The notes: generated from the sequence alone by a model not told the origin. A stretch of DNA of 64,000 nt from Pseudopyrenochaeta lycopersici (GCA_003313425.1 NHZP01000023.1:434001-498000); one strand, 5' to 3'; shown: positions 23,444-36,374, numbered from the stretch's first letter. Numbers and translations: made by a program.

Positions 23444-25063
23444 ATGAGACCCAAACAAGTGGTTTCGAGAGGCAGCTTTCACGCATTAGTCGATCCCATG
23501 GAGGTTATGGACTCCCCGGACTTCAGCAAAGACAATGGCGTGGGACCGATCTGCGGCGCAAAGCTTGAGCAAGCCCAGGCGGATGGCAACAAGAAAAAGT
23601 ATCGACGGCGCAAGCGAGCTGGCCAACGGAAAGGTGGGAGAGATAAAAGGCAGCAAACAGACGCGGCGAATGGCCACGGGCTTGGTCGTCCATCAACGCC
23701 TGCGTCAGACGCGCCAACAATCGCCACAATGCTACTTAACAATTCTGATCAGCCGGTGACCCCTCTGAATTCACAGCACAGGAATGAGGAAAGCGATGGC
23801 ATAGTCCACATCTGGGTACCTGTTGTGCCACACTACGAGGTACGCAGCATCTCATCTGGTGATACCAACACTTCTTCAAATGCTCTGAGCACCATTGTCG
23901 AGAAGCATGGTCTTTTCGCTACGGACGTCATCAAACAAGGCACCCGCATCATCTCTGAGCCGCCTCTGATCACCTTGCCTGCCCCAGGTCATCAGATTGA
24001 CCAGCTTATGACGACTTTCGCTAAGCTTCCAAAGTACGACCAGAATCGTGTCTGGGATTTAGATCCTTCTGATTTCTCTGCATCGCCGTTGCTAGAAGCT
24101 CTTGCTAAGATGACCGAACCCATCTTCAGGCGAACGATTCAGATCATCAGCAAGCCTAAGAACGACTGGACCGATCAGGAAGAGAAGGAGTTCAAGAAGT
24201 CTGGGGCTATGCTCGAACGGGCACTTGAAACCCTGCGTGTAGCCGCTCGCTGGCATGCAGGGTGCCGTTCACTCGTCAACCTACCCGAGGATGACCGAGC
24301 TGCGAGTTCCAATAATTTGCCTATTGCGGGCCTGTTTATCGAGACGGCACGCTTACAACACTCATGCGTTCCGAACTGCTGTGCCCATTACAATTCCGTT
24401 TCCAACCGCATGACGGTGCATACCACCAGGACCATTGCCAGTGGCGAACAGTTGACCCTTTCCAGCATCTCAAATATCTACTACCAGAACGCCAAGGACC
24501 GCGCGAAGGAGCTAGACTATAAATTTGGCATCAAATGTAGCTGTGAGGCTTGCAATCCCCTTCACGCCCATTTTAAAACACACGAAAATGCTCGAACACG
24601 TGCAAAAGGGAGGGCAATTGTGTTGAATCAATTTCTGACTCAAGTTGAGATTGTGGCCTCTGGAAGTGTTCTAAACGACCTCTGTCTTTCCCCCGACTTC
24701 AGCCCGGGCGGCGAGCCAAGCCTGGAAGAGCTCCAGGAGAATGCGCAATCAATCATTGACCTCACAAAAGATCTCAAGATTACTGGGTGTACGGATTTGG
24801 AACCTGTTCGTTGGTACAATGGCCTCATCGATCGCATACAGCCCAGACTTACGGACCAACTTCCCGCTGACAAGAGATTGTCATTGTGGAAGGTGATGCT
24901 GGCCCGTGCAAACGTGTGTGAGCTTGTTGTCCGAAGATGTTTGGGGGAAGACACTGAGGAGTTTGAAAAGATCCAAAAGCGGCGGGAACATATCGAATCG
25001 ACCATAAAGACGGCAGAGACATATACTGAGGTGCTAGAGGATTCAAGAGAGAATATCTTGTAA
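23444..25063 (+). CDS. SET-domain protein, SMYD/Set5-like
   Basis: Single exon, 539 residues. A Lys/Arg-rich stretch (KKKYRRRKRAGQRKGG) near residues 50-65 looks like a nuclear signal. The SET core begins with GLFATDVIKQGTRIISEPPLI (about 157-177), has a long helical insert, then the key block FIETARLQHSCVPNCCAHYN with the NHSC-like HSCxPN signature, IASGEQLTLSS, and the post-SET cysteines in FGIKCSCEACN. These bind S-adenosylmethionine and form the lysine channel. In the HSCVPN motif the usual Asn before His is replaced by Gln, so activity is likely but not sure. The C-terminal 150 residues are helical. A protein lysine methyltransferase is the best reading; histone versus other targets cannot be told. 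Confidence 0.82.
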   Translation: MRPKQVVSRGSFHALVDPMEVMDSPDFSKDNGVGPICGAKLEQAQADGNKKKYRRRKRAGQRKGGRDKRQQTDAANGHGLGRPSTPASDAPTIATMLLNNSDQPVTPLNSQHRNEESDGIVHIWVPVVPHYEVRSISSGDTNTSSNALSTIVEKHGLFATDVIKQGTRIISEPPLITLPAPGHQIDQLMTTFAKLPKYDQNRVWDLDPSDFSASPLLEALAKMTEPIFRRTIQIISKPKNDWTDQEEKEFKKSGAMLERALETLRVAARWHAGCRSLVNLPEDDRAASSNNLPIAGLFIETARLQHSCVPNCCAHYNSVSNRMTVHTTRTIASGEQLTLSSISNIYYQNAKDRAKELDYKFGIKCSCEACNPLHAHFKTHENARTRAKGRAIVLNQFLTQVEIVASGSVLNDLCLSPDFSPGGEPSLEELQENAQSIIDLTKDLKITGCTDLEPVRWYNGLIDRIQPRLTDQLPADKRLSLWKVMLARANVCELVVRRCLGEDTEEFEKIQKRREHIESTIKTAETYTEVLEDSRENIL

Positions 25064-26334
25064 AAGGGATATGGCTAAAGAGGCCTAGGGTGCCTAGGTA
25101 CTCGCGGAGGGATGCCTAAAAGTTCTGAAGAATAAGGCTCAGGTGCATGTCAAGAGTAAATTTTTGGCTGCTTGTAGACTTGCGGCAATTATCCTGCTAG
25201 TTATTGTGCTCCAAGAACTTGTGCGGCAACCTTCTACTACTTGGCTCAAATCAAGTGAGGCATCTGCTCATTTGAACGATCTGACCTTGATTCGATCGCT
25301 GTACACTAGATTAGATGCAGGAAATTTCGGCATTGCTGGCCATATCTAGCAAGCTTTCAGAAAATACCCCGCAATATGAAAAATGCATGCTAAATGATGC
25401 TCTTTCTTTCTCATATATCAAGCTCTGAATCCAAAAATAGGATTCGGCGAGTGATTTTCCAGCAACATCATTAGTGCAATGCGTAACCATGCCAACAACG
25501 TGTCCCTGATGACATGCAACAAATAATGGTACTTCCACTATGTATCAAATTGCCATGCGTCATATCCATTTAGTTCGATAGAGAGTGAAAAATAGAGTTC
25601 ATAAACTATGAAGACGGGTTTGGCAGAGTTTTGGCGACGGAGGAAGTCACCCGAAGCTTACCTGACGCGCGCTTCTAAGGAACATGTTTGAATGTACAAC
25701 GGCACTGACTGCGGGTTGATTCATTGCTTAATATGATATGACCCTTTGTAAATGTTTGTCGACAGGCAACAGAGCTGATCTGTTAGGCGAGCATTCTTTC
25801 CTTCAGCATAAGTATCTCCTCAACGTAAGCTCACCTCACCACCCTTATCTTGTCGCTCTTGTTCCCGACCATCTGAAGCATGATATCAATAGTATGAAAT
25901 ATCCAGCACGCAGATGTAGATAGTAATCAGTATTCCAGGCAGCGAAAGCAACGGTAGCGAGATACCATATTTCAATTTGCGTGGTCCATTGTGCCCATTG
26001 TTGATAATTGAGGAGCATGACATTAATGTTTACCACTTGATTCACAAGAATTAATCAAAAGGCCTTGAGGTAGCTGTTTCGGTAGCGGCGTATGCATCTT
26101 AATCAAGGTCCACAAAACTGGGTTTCCTTCCTGCTCCTTGGGCGGGGTAGTGTTCCTTGGGTGGTTATGAAGCAACTCGAGGGTCTGCTGGTAACTCGGG
26201 CAGAGCCTGAGGGATCAAGGGCCCTGAGAACAATGCAATAGGCAAAGATTCAATAATGAGCACCCGAAATAAAGGGATCCTTCTTGAAAGTAGCATCTCA
26301 AAAGCATCAGACGTGATGACCTAAAACTATGCCA
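25064..26334. other. Intergenic region with no gene seen
   Basis: About 1.3 kb between convergent genes (SET protein and NSRP1). It is AT-rich with short, motif-free open frames. It could contain old repeat sequence, but I see no terminal repeats or transposase remains. Confidence 0.4.
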
Positions 26335-27585
26335 TCACTTCCCAGCAGCGGCAGCCTTCGCCGCGGCAGCTTCTTTCTTTCGCTGAAGGTAACGCTCCTT
26401 GGCACTACTGATGTCTTCTGCTGTTTTCTGGCTCTTGCTCGCATGCTGCAGCTTCGCTTGTTCCTCCGCTTCTTCATCGGCTTTTCGCTTGTTGGCCAAC
26501 TCAATCTGCTCTGCGATCATCTGTGTCTGTCGTTCTCGCTGAGCATTACGGCCAGTGGGGCCCTGGCAGTTTGATTGAGTAGCACTCGGTCGTGCTGATG
26601 CCGCAGTTGGAGTCGAAGCAGGCTTTGGCTTTGCAATGATGTTCAAACCGGCGCTGAGCAGTTGTCGCTTGTCCGCGACCTGGCCTTCATCGTTCAAAAT
26701 TACGTTCTTGCCTTGCTTCCGCAGCTCTTCAATGATTTCAGCCTCGGATTTCTCATTCTCATCTTGGATGACCGGCTTGACGCCTTCCTTTAATGCTTGA
26801 GCAGCAGCCTCGACGGCTTCTTGATGCCTTTGCTCCTGTTCCATCAGCATCTGCTTGTGGAATCCTTGCATACCAAACTTTTTCTTCTTCTCTTCTTCGG
26901 CTTCCTGTCGTTTCTTCTCCTCTTCTTCAGCTTTCCGCGACTCTTCTTGCTGTGCTTTGTATGCACCTGTGACAAATTTCTCTTTGTCGGCGAACTCGTC
27001 GCCCTCAGCTTCTCTTTCCCTCTGTAGCAGCTTGTCACGCGCTCTTAGCTGGTCCTTTTTCCGCTGCTCGGCCGACTCGAAGAGGCTGTCCATGTATTTT
27101 GGCTTCCGCTGCAGCGAGTCTTCCCGCTCTGCTGCAGCCTTGGCAGCGCTTCTGGCATGTAGAGCGTCATATGCGGCGTCATAGTCGTAGATTGTAGCAT
27201 CGACCTCTACCGCTTCCTGTGCCCGTCTCTCGGCCTCTTGCGCGCTTGCTGAGTATGCGAGCGAGGTGGGATCGTCCTCCTTCGGTTTTGGCTTTCGCAT
27301 TGGCGGAGCTGCCGGCAGCCCTCTTTTCGTCTTAGAAGGCGCCGACTTTGAGAGGCCTGTCAAGGGGATGGCAGAGTCTTCGAAGTTGAATTCACCAATT
27401 TCTTGCGCGCCATCTGCAGCCTTTGCATTGTCTTTAACGTCGTCGTCTTCATCATCACCCAACAGCGGTTTCTTCTTGCCTACAGCGAGCTTGGCAGCGG
27501 GCTTCGCGAAGGCATTTTGCGCCTTGTTCTTCACGTTGAGCCCAAATTTGAACGACATGTTGGCGGCTGTCTGCGGAGCTGCCAT
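26335..27585 (-). CDS. NSRP1-like nuclear speckle splicing regulator (DUF2040)
   Basis: Single exon, 416 residues from the ATG at 27585; a second start at 27558 (MSFKFGLN) is equally plausible and is the point where the conserved sequence begins. The conserved block runs from about residue 120 to 270: EVDATIYDYDAAYDALH, KPKYMDSLFESAEQRKKDQLRARDKLLQREREAEGDEFADKEKFVTGAYKAQ in outline, which is the DUF2040 signature. The rest is a long Glu/Lys/Arg/Gln coiled coil. The human relative (CCDC55) regulates alternative splicing in nuclear speckles. It is divergent from the NFKBIL1-like gene with only 175 bases between starts, another splicing-linked protein. Confidence 0.83.
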   Translation of the reverse strand: MAAPQTAANMSFKFGLNVKNKAQNAFAKPAAKLAVGKKKPLLGDDEDDDVKDNAKAADGAQEIGEFNFEDSAIPLTGLSKSAPSKTKRGLPAAPPMRKPKPKEDDPTSLAYSASAQEAERRAQEAVEVDATIYDYDAAYDALHARSAAKAAAEREDSLQRKPKYMDSLFESAEQRKKDQLRARDKLLQREREAEGDEFADKEKFVTGAYKAQQEESRKAEEEEKKRQEAEEEKKKKFGMQGFHKQMLMEQEQRHQEAVEAAAQALKEGVKPVIQDENEKSEAEIIEELRKQGKNVILNDEGQVADKRQLLSAGLNIIAKPKPASTPTAASARPSATQSNCQGPTGRNAQRERQTQMIAEQIELANKRKADEEAEEQAKLQHASKSQKTAEDISSAKERYLQRKKEAAAAKAAAAGK

Positions 27586-27760
27586 GGAAGCAGCCTTGGC
27601 TGGCAGATGAGACGAAAACGCCAAGGCGGAACCAACCAGTGAGCGTGGGGTTTGCCCGCATCACCTCCGTGCCCTCGTCACCAGCATCGTCCACGACAGC
27701 GAACGGCCAATGTGACCATCTCCATGCACAACGACCCGTTACCAAACATAGCCCATTACT
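27586..27760. promoter_or_regulatory. Divergent promoter, NSRP1- and NFKBIL1-like genes
   Basis: 175 bases between opposed start codons, which implies a shared promoter and probable co-expression of two splicing-linked genes. Confidence 0.5.
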
Positions 27761-28783
27761 ATGGAGGAGCAAGCTAGTGATGCCCCTGCAGAAGGTGTCT
27801 ACCGCAAGGCCAAAGCATCCCGGTTTCACTTCAAAGCAAGGCGTCCCGGCAGCGGCGACGATGCAGAAGAGCGTGCACCAAAGCACCGTCGTTCAGACAG
27901 GAATGCCGAGACACTGGATGGTTACCGACACTCAAGGCGCAGGCGCCAATATCGCACCTCTCACACCGACAGACATACCACATGCACCCGAGACGGAGAG
28001 TATTATGACCCCGACCACCGCTACCGCGAATCGTTATACGATGATTTGGGCAAATCAAGTGCTGGCTCTCCCCGTGCAGGCTCTGATGATGCATTCCGCG
28101 AATCTCTCTTTGATGCCCTCGCTGACGATGAGGGCGCTGCATACTGGGAAGGCGTATACGGCCAACCTGTTCACGTGTATCCCGACATGAAGCCAGGCCC
28201 AGACGGAAAACTCGAGCGCATGAGTGAGGAAGAGTATGCCGACTATGTACGCACCAAGATGTGGGAGAAGAGTCACCAGTATATCTTCGAGGAGCGGGAG
28301 GCGCGGGAAAAGCTGCGCCAGAAGGAGAAAGCGCAGCGGCAGCACCTTGAAGAAGACATTGCCCAGGACGCAAGAGAAAGAGAGACAATACGGCAGCGTA
28401 TGCGAGAGAGTCTCCGACGAGGCGAAGAACGCAAGAAAGCGAAAACCGCCGAAGCTGCTTGGAACCTGTACTCGGCCAAGTGGGACCATTTGAAGAATGC
28501 ACAGAACACAATACGAGGGGCAGATTCCATAGTGTGTGAGTTGATCCCATGGCCCGTGCTTTCCGGAAAGGCGAAAGACGTGACCAAGGAGGAAGTTGAG
28601 CGCTTTTTGCGTGGCTCAAAAACTTGGAAGCATGACACTATTTCGATGCTCAAGGTTGAGCGGGTGCGTTGGCATCCCGACAAGATACAGCAGCGATTCG
28701 GAAAACATATCGATATCGATACGATGAAATTGGTCACGGCCGTATTTCAGATCATCGATCGACTTTGGAGTGACCGACGATAA
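27761..28783 (+). CDS. NFKBIL1-like protein
   Basis: Single exon, 340 residues. The N-terminus is basic and disordered (SRFHFKARRPGSGDD, then an Arg/His/Ser-rich run). From about residue 88 there are two RESLYDDL/RESLFDAL repeats, then YWEGVYGQP and SEEEYADYVRTKMWEKSHQ, followed by a long charged helix. The C-terminus carries VRWHPDKIQQRFG, an HPD motif within the conserved tail of NF-kappa-B inhibitor-like 1. This tail resembles a J-domain fragment, but the rest of a J domain is not evident. The ankyrin repeats of the animal protein are absent. The human protein affects splicing, so a nuclear splicing role is the best inference. Confidence 0.78.
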   Translation: MEEQASDAPAEGVYRKAKASRFHFKARRPGSGDDAEERAPKHRRSDRNAETLDGYRHSRRRRQYRTSHTDRHTTCTRDGEYYDPDHRYRESLYDDLGKSSAGSPRAGSDDAFRESLFDALADDEGAAYWEGVYGQPVHVYPDMKPGPDGKLERMSEEEYADYVRTKMWEKSHQYIFEEREAREKLRQKEKAQRQHLEEDIAQDARERETIRQRMRESLRRGEERKKAKTAEAAWNLYSAKWDHLKNAQNTIRGADSIVCELIPWPVLSGKAKDVTKEEVERFLRGSKTWKHDTISMLKVERVRWHPDKIQQRFGKHIDIDTMKLVTAVFQIIDRLWSDRR

Positions 28784-29123
28784 CTTGGGCCGATTTTCGA
28801 ACGTACGCACGCTTTTGATAATGCTGGGCGAGCCCTTCTTTCTATTTCTTGTTGAGATACCCTATGATATATCGACGTATTATGCCATGCCCAACTGCTT
28901 TCCTTATTCTACTTTGTGTTCCCACAAGTCGACTGACTTGCAAATTGCGGCATACATGCCTTCCTTAACCCACTTTTCCCCTCGTCATTAGCCGGTCATT
29001 CTGTCCAAGCTTTGTTCGCCTTCTCTGCATCTATTTCCCAAAATGCAGTTTACTTGTGACAGAGCATCCTTGCACAGTGCATCGCCCAAAAAATCTATTC
29101 CAGTAGGAACCCCAGCTACCCAG

Positions 29124-29133
29124 TAGCCGGCTA
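29124..29133. promoter_or_regulatory. Palindromic XlnR/Xyr1-like site
   Basis: TAGCCGGCTA is a perfect palindrome of two GGCTA half-sites, and the right arm extends to GGCTAAA, the original XlnR target in Aspergillus xylanase promoters. It is about 710 bases before the GH11 start. A CCCCAG at 29110-29115 (reverse CTGGGG) fits the CreA site SYGGRG right beside it. Confidence 0.35.
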
Positions 29134-29576
29134 AATGCTTGGTTCTGGGCAAAAAGGCTTTTCTCAACCTCATCCTCAAGTATCCACCCTACGATCATCC
29201 GGTTAAAGCTTGTGTCGTAATATTCAAATCGGACACAAGCTAATGATGAGAGGATGCATTGCTTTGGTATGATGATCTTGCCATTAACGCAATTCTTGGG
29301 TGAACTTGAGGTGCGCCTCGACCATTGGCACAATACGGTACAAGCGATTTGGATTGCCAAGACTCAGGGAGCATTCAGGTCTGCGTTCAGTCGATCATAC
29401 AGAGTCTTGTTTCTCATCAAGCCAAGCCGTCTGTTTTGCCCATGTGGCAAGGTTCTGCGATGGACCTAAAAGTAAGCCAAAATAGCTCATAGAGTTTCCA
29501 CATCAAAAATGGTTTGTTGCAATGGTCGGAGCATCAGCGACGCATAACACCAGTGGCAACGCTTGGGCATAAATAA

Positions 29577-30593
<1,017 letters not shown>

Positions 30594-31447
30594 GTGAGGA
30601 AATGTTTAGACTGTTGTTGGAAGCCACAGATTGTCCTTGAGCGGAGCTACGTACCATGCTTTGCAAAGCAAAATTCGATTGTAAAGTAGAAGATGTTCCA
30701 ATCTGACCCACTAAAATTTCCCATGCTACCCTATGTTCTGCAATTATATCTGCAGAACGATTCTTAAAGATTTCACTGGTCTATTTCTGCTTGCTCTCAG
30801 GATTGGTGTCCTTATCCAACTTATCGCCTTTTGGTTCTTTTTTGTGGCTCTGTTCTTTTTCCTAGCTTTTATTTCACGATGACTCCTTTCCTCAGTCTTG
30901 CATTTGCCTTCATCTGTGGCTCAATTTCCATCTTATCGTTAACATCTACTTTATTGGTGTTTTGATTTTTGGGGGAATTTGCGCATTTCTCTTCTCATCT
31001 CACAATTGGAACAGTCAAATGCGTAAGCTTGTGATCCACAACTGACAATTCACTTACATACGATTCACATACGTAGTATCAAACCTGCATTAACGCCTGC
31101 CAATGCGCAATAAAATGCACCATTCATCACTCCAGCCCTCTTCACTTCAAGACGTCCTTTCCTGTTCTCAAACTCCTTTACTTTCACTTTCCATCAACCA
31201 TATCTTCGAAGACCACTTTTTTACAGACTCCTCCTAACTGCAACATCCACAAGTATTGGCCTGTATATCTTCATGGTACAGTATATTCGCCGAATGCAAG
31301 TTGCGGAAAGCGCCGAAGATACTGGCGCTTGATTCTTTTTGCGGGACTAGGCTATCACAATACACAATACTAAGCACCTTATACCATATCGCTAATACGC
31401 CGCCTATGCTTCGTGCGCCTGTTTGAGTACCAATATCATTGTTATGA
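30594..31447. other. Intergenic region, pyrimidine-rich
   Basis: About 850 bases between convergent genes (xylanase and deubiquitinase). A CT-rich stretch near 30800-31230 looks like a fungal promoter, yet no gene follows it. A 28-codon frame from 30879 encodes a hydrophobic peptide but has no other support. Confidence 0.35.
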
Positions 31448-34400
31448 TTAGTCAGTCCTGAGTCGGATTTCTGCAACGTCATCGTCATCGCCGTCTTCGC
31501 CTGGTCCTAGGGTTGCTTGAATCCCTTCAGTAGGCGTCGAGACACCGGGCCTAGTACCCATGACATCGTCGCCAAAATCTTCGATGAGGCGGTTTTCCAG
31601 CTCTTCAGCACCAACAGAGCCCAAATTAGGCGTATCAGATGCAGTTTCGTCAAAGTCACGATCTGCATTCCGGGAGTGGCTCAGGGTATCGAAACTCCAG
31701 ACAGGCTCATCGTACCGATTCAGTGGCGCATACATGTCGCCGATGTAATCCGTTTCCGCGTCGTGGAAGCCTTCATCGGTGTACGCCGGGGGCGGCATAT
31801 CCATCTCATCCTCACTGAGGCTCTCGACTCCTGCTGCGTTCTTTAGACGGCTCCCTTGAGCTGAGAGCTGAGAGCCATCCCCGCGCAGGGCTCCTGCTCC
31901 CGCTACGACTGCGCCAGCGCTCGACGACCCATTGCGGGACGAATCGCCGAGGCGCAAGCCGTTTCCCGCCGGTGAACGGGACCGAGTGTCGTTCTCGGGG
32001 TCATTTTCGTCCTCAGAGTCGGGGCTGCTGTCGGCGGCGACGACTTGTTGTAGGGAGGGTGGCCCTAAAGGGTACGGCGAGCGGCGGCGGTAGAAAAGAA
32101 GATACGCCGCACGGGTTACGGCTTTTTGACCTGAATCACAGCGGGATACTATAGAGTCTGCTTGCGTCAGCACGATCGTCTTCAAGGTCCAGTGTATTTA
32201 CCGGTCAAGAGTGAGGAAGCGTCACAGAGCAATTCAAGATGAACATTGTGTGAATGGGCGGATAGCTTACCATTGTAATCATACCACTGCTTGTCAAAGA
32301 AGTTTTGGGCAGTGGCAGTGTAATGACCCCCTCCAAGCCCACCATAATGGTTGTCAACCGCAAATAAGTCGTAGCTGAGGTCCTTACCCTCGGGAAATCC
32401 AACTTTGCCCGACAAATCTAAGCCCTCTACAGGAAAATCGACCAGTTCTTCGATCTTGTCCCGAAACGACCGATGGCCGCTGAACCGCTTGAGATGAATT
32501 ATGAGTATATCAGGTACGGTCCAAATATCAAGCGTCTTTGTCGCGCGTCGGAGCTCTTTACATCGGTTGCAGTACCATGCATTATCCTCAGACAAGACTT
32601 CACTCTTCGATGACTCGGTGAAGCATTCTTCGAGAGTAATGCCGTGTTTTCGGCGCGTGGCACGCCTCTCTTTTTTCTCTTGAATCTCTGGGTCTTCAAA
32701 AGTTTCGAGTGCTTTCATAGTGTCCTGGCCACGGGGATCATCATCCGTGCTGCCACCAAACAGGGCGTCATATGCTTCAGGATTCCATTCGAGGACCAAA
32801 GCCTCACCCATTCGAATCAAGCTCGTATCAGTCTCATCGTCGGGATAGCCAGGATAAGTGGGCTGCTCGGGAACTTTCCCTTTCTTGAAGTTCTTGTTGT
32901 TCCTGTGTTTGTGTTCTTGTCTCCGCTCCTGCTTTCTCTGTTTTTTGCTCTTTTTTCTATTCTGTCGGCCTCCTCTCGGGAACATTGGCGTCTCAGGTTC
33001 AATTGAGTGCATTTCTTCTTCGCTGCTGACATTTGCCGCCTCAATGGCAGTATCGGTATCGATGGTTCGTGGTGAGTCTTCTTCTTCGTCGCTTGAGGAA
33101 CCCTCACTCCCTGCGGGGGACGACCGAACCGACTCGTCTCGCGATAGTGGCATGCGAATGCGCTTAGAGATTGGTTCGAGGGTTCTCGAATGGTCAACGG
33201 TGCTCCAGCCAGTTGTGACTACCTCATTACTTTTTCGAGTATGCTTCATTTCAAAGAGCTGCCTGAACTCTGGATGAATGTAGCTGCCTGATCGCAGTAC
33301 TTCAGGTACACCATTTTGATCCTGAACTTGCACAGGTGTGTCAGCCGGATCTGTCATTGTGACTTCGACCATGTCTTCTCCCTCAATAGATCCGTCCTTT
33401 ACTTGCGGATCATTAGGTGAGGCATCTTCCTCTGTTGTTAGTACAACATCAGAGCTCGAACGTGACTGATTCAAGGATGGCGCGCTCAGCTCACTTAAGA
33501 TCGGCCTACTAGTCGATTGCGCAACTTTGGCAAGAACCTTTTGTAGTATGGTATCGTGGTCTCTTGCTTCTTCGCGTGTCAGGACAATGAAGAACGGCCA
33601 CAGTGCCATGGCATAGTTCTGCGCTTTATACGATGACACGTTGGGGCCTCGATGAAATACCGGAATCAAGACCCGATCGTGGAGTGGCGATGCAGAATCC
33701 GGTATGTCCTCGTCGGAAGAGCCATGCAAGAGAGAGTATGTTTTGTATCTTGAGCCCTTCTTCTTTGGTGCAGGCCAGTTACTGGGCACATTGTCAAGTT
33801 CGTAAAAGTATATGTCATCCCTAATGCCGATATTCGACTCTGCAATGGTGGCTTTGTCGTCTAGATGGCGATAGAACTTGTGGCTGTAGACCTCCGATGC
33901 CATCAAGCGGTTTGCTGCAACACCTCCACCCCGTTTCCCAACGTACTCCTTCAGTGTCTTGATCGTAGCGTTCTTGTCGAGATCGACCTCGATCTGGAAG
34001 GGTTTATTGTAGAGTGGGACATAAGTAATCGTATGGGTCCAGGTCTGCTCAATGGGGAGCTGTAGGGTGAGTTGGCTGTATGGATCAAATGTGATGCTGA
34101 CTTTATCGCAAATGGGGCAAACCATTGTGTTCTTGTAGAAACCTGCATGATGGGTCAGCATGGCATGTTTCAAGGTTCGGTTTGTGGGATGGTCAAATGA
34201 AACGAGGCCATGAGCGTCGCTGGTCTTCGAATTCCGCTATACATACCACTAAAAAGATCCATAGACACGGAATTGTTACGTGCACGGTGGTTCTCTCTGT
34301 ACGTTTCGCCCAATTTCCTGATAGCATCAGGGTCACGGAAGGTGTTGTCATCAGAATCGGGGTTTTCTCGATAAGGCTTTTCGTGAACTCGATTCAGATC

Positions 34401-36374
34401 TTCGTGTAGTGCGTCGACCAACCAACTAACAAACTCTTGAGAATCCTGTTGGCCATAACCAGAAAACAGGCTGTTAGCCTTGCCAAGGGTCTGCTTGAAG
34501 TTTTTCGGAGAGAATGAAGACATGTTGCCGACATCGTAGATGCTGTTTAGAAGTGAGGCGTAAACTCTTGCAATGGCTCCCTTGTGACCAATGGGGTTGT
34601 TGGTGTTGACCTCCTCCTGCCACTTCTTGTTAAGAAAGTACATACTCAGCTCCTCGACGCTACGCAAGCATTGAAGGGCAGAATTCATATAGCAGGTGTT
34701 CCCAAGATTAGTCAATCCCACGTGGCCGCGTACTTTGCCGGCTCGCGTCCTGCCACGAGTAAGAGTGCCGGATGTGGGTGTGCTTCTCCCGCTGTCAGGG
34801 TTACTCTGCAGAGCCCTGTGAGCTTGTGAGCCAGCTTTGTTCTTGGGTGCACCTTTGATTGTGTCCGAGATGTATTCCCCCTTCTCGTCATGTTCCTCAA
34901 GCACAATCACTTGATCTTGAGTAATGCCAGCGTCGGCTAATGTCAATGACTCGTTGAAAACCTCATTCGCTTGCTCATCCTTGCCTGTGACGAGCTCACG
35001 CTCAGTCCCGTATGTTAGGCCATCAAAGCTTGCTATATCCATGACGAGGGAAGCTGTTTGGGTAGCTACAGGCGAACCGTCGCGAGGTGAGGCGTCTGGC
35101 GTCAAAATGCCAGCTGGGCGCGGTGGTTGAGGTTCATCTGAAGGAGCAGTCTTTATGATTCTCCAAACTCGGACCTTGTTGTTGAGCTTAATACCAGCAG
35201 CCTTCTTCGCAGCCTCGAGAAAAGTCAGGAAACTCTCGTGTCGGCTTGCGACAATCTTCTCAGCAGGCCTGACATTCTCTGCAGTCGTTGGTGGCGACTT
35301 CCGTACCTTACGGATGGTAAGTATTGGAGGAAAGAGTTCGTAGATTATATTTTCACTGTTTTTGTCTGGCACAGTGTTGTGCGCATATCGACGGATGACA
35401 GGAGAGCCTTCCTTAAGCCCGTACCAGCTAACGACCAGCTCCCATGCCTTAACCGGGAGTATCTCGAAATCCTGGCCCATCTGCGCCGCTTTGCTGAGCG
35501 GTACGAAGTCTTCCCCTCGCTGATCCGCCAGATCATCCTGCAGAGCGTCTATATCTACGAGTCCTGAATTGTCGACTGGGCCAATGGGGCCCAGCGTCGC
35601 GTCCTTGCTGAAGTCCTGCGGCTTGTTGATATTCTCCGAAGTCCTGGCCCAGACCCGCTCCAGCCACTTTTCGGATATGACATAGCCCTCTTGTCGCTCC
35701 TTCAGCTCACCTCCCATCATCGTCATGACTCTGGCCACCTGCTCATCGAGGCTGGGAAGATCGGCCTGCTGGGCGGCATCGATGCTCGTGGCTGACGAGT
35801 CTGCATTGGAGACGTCGGTCTCTGAACTACCGCTATTGGGGGCGTCTGCCATTTCTACGGAGGTCGCTCGGGCACTCCGCTGTGACGTCCCAGGCCCTGC
35901 TGGGTGTGCCTTGGTGGCACGGGGACTTGACTGTCCGCTATTTCGGCGCGTGCTGGACGCTGAAGCGTCGACATCCATCTTCCCGTCGTCCATGTCTGAG
36001 TGTGGTCGCTTGGCCGGTGACGACGACCGCGGAGGAGGCCTTTGCTGCGGCTGGTCGGGTTGCGTGCGCTCCACGTCGGGCATGGAACCCTCGCGGCTGT
36101 CGAGCGTCAGGTTGGCGTAGGCTTCGCTTGGCGAGCTGGCGCCGGTGTAGTTGTCCCTCGCCGACAGGCTTCCAGAGTCGTGCGAGGCCTCGACCAAAAC
36201 CTCGTCGTGTAGGTGTGGTGGGAGGTAGCGCGGCGGCGATGCAGAGGGGTGCGGGGAGGAGCGAGGAGACGCTACACCCACGCCCACATCCGGTGCCTGT
36301 GCTGCGGTTTCGTCCCGCAGGGAATCTTGCGCCGTCTTCCGTTTCTTGGTGGAGGCCGTTGTGAAGCTAGGCGC
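31448..36374 (-). CDS. ubp12: Ubiquitin C-terminal hydrolase, Ubp12/USP15 type (5' end unresolved)
   Basis: Three exons are clear: up to 34247, 34142-32271 and 32157-31448. From the first in-frame ATG at 36083 this gives 1,472 residues. The frame stays open upstream to 36398, and the extra sequence (basic, SFTTASTKKRKT-like) looks real, so a further 5' exon probably joins near 36374. Domains in order: a disordered Ser/Pro region, a DUSP domain (EGYVISEKWLERVW), a ubiquitin-like region, the Cys box GLTNLGNTCYMNSALQC, a long acidic insert within the catalytic domain, and the His box GGLGGGHYTATAQN followed by KQWYDYND. An Asp/Glu-rich tail ends the protein. It removes ubiquitin from substrates, a cysteine-protease reaction. 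Confidence 0.87.

Noticed and set aside
25143..25349. Small hydrophobic open frame near the SET gene
   Set aside because: Does not start with a convincing context and has no conserved pattern.
30879..30965. 28-codon hydrophobic peptide after a CT-rich stretch
   Set aside because: Too short, no splice partner or conserved motif; the CT-rich tract alone does not prove a promoter.
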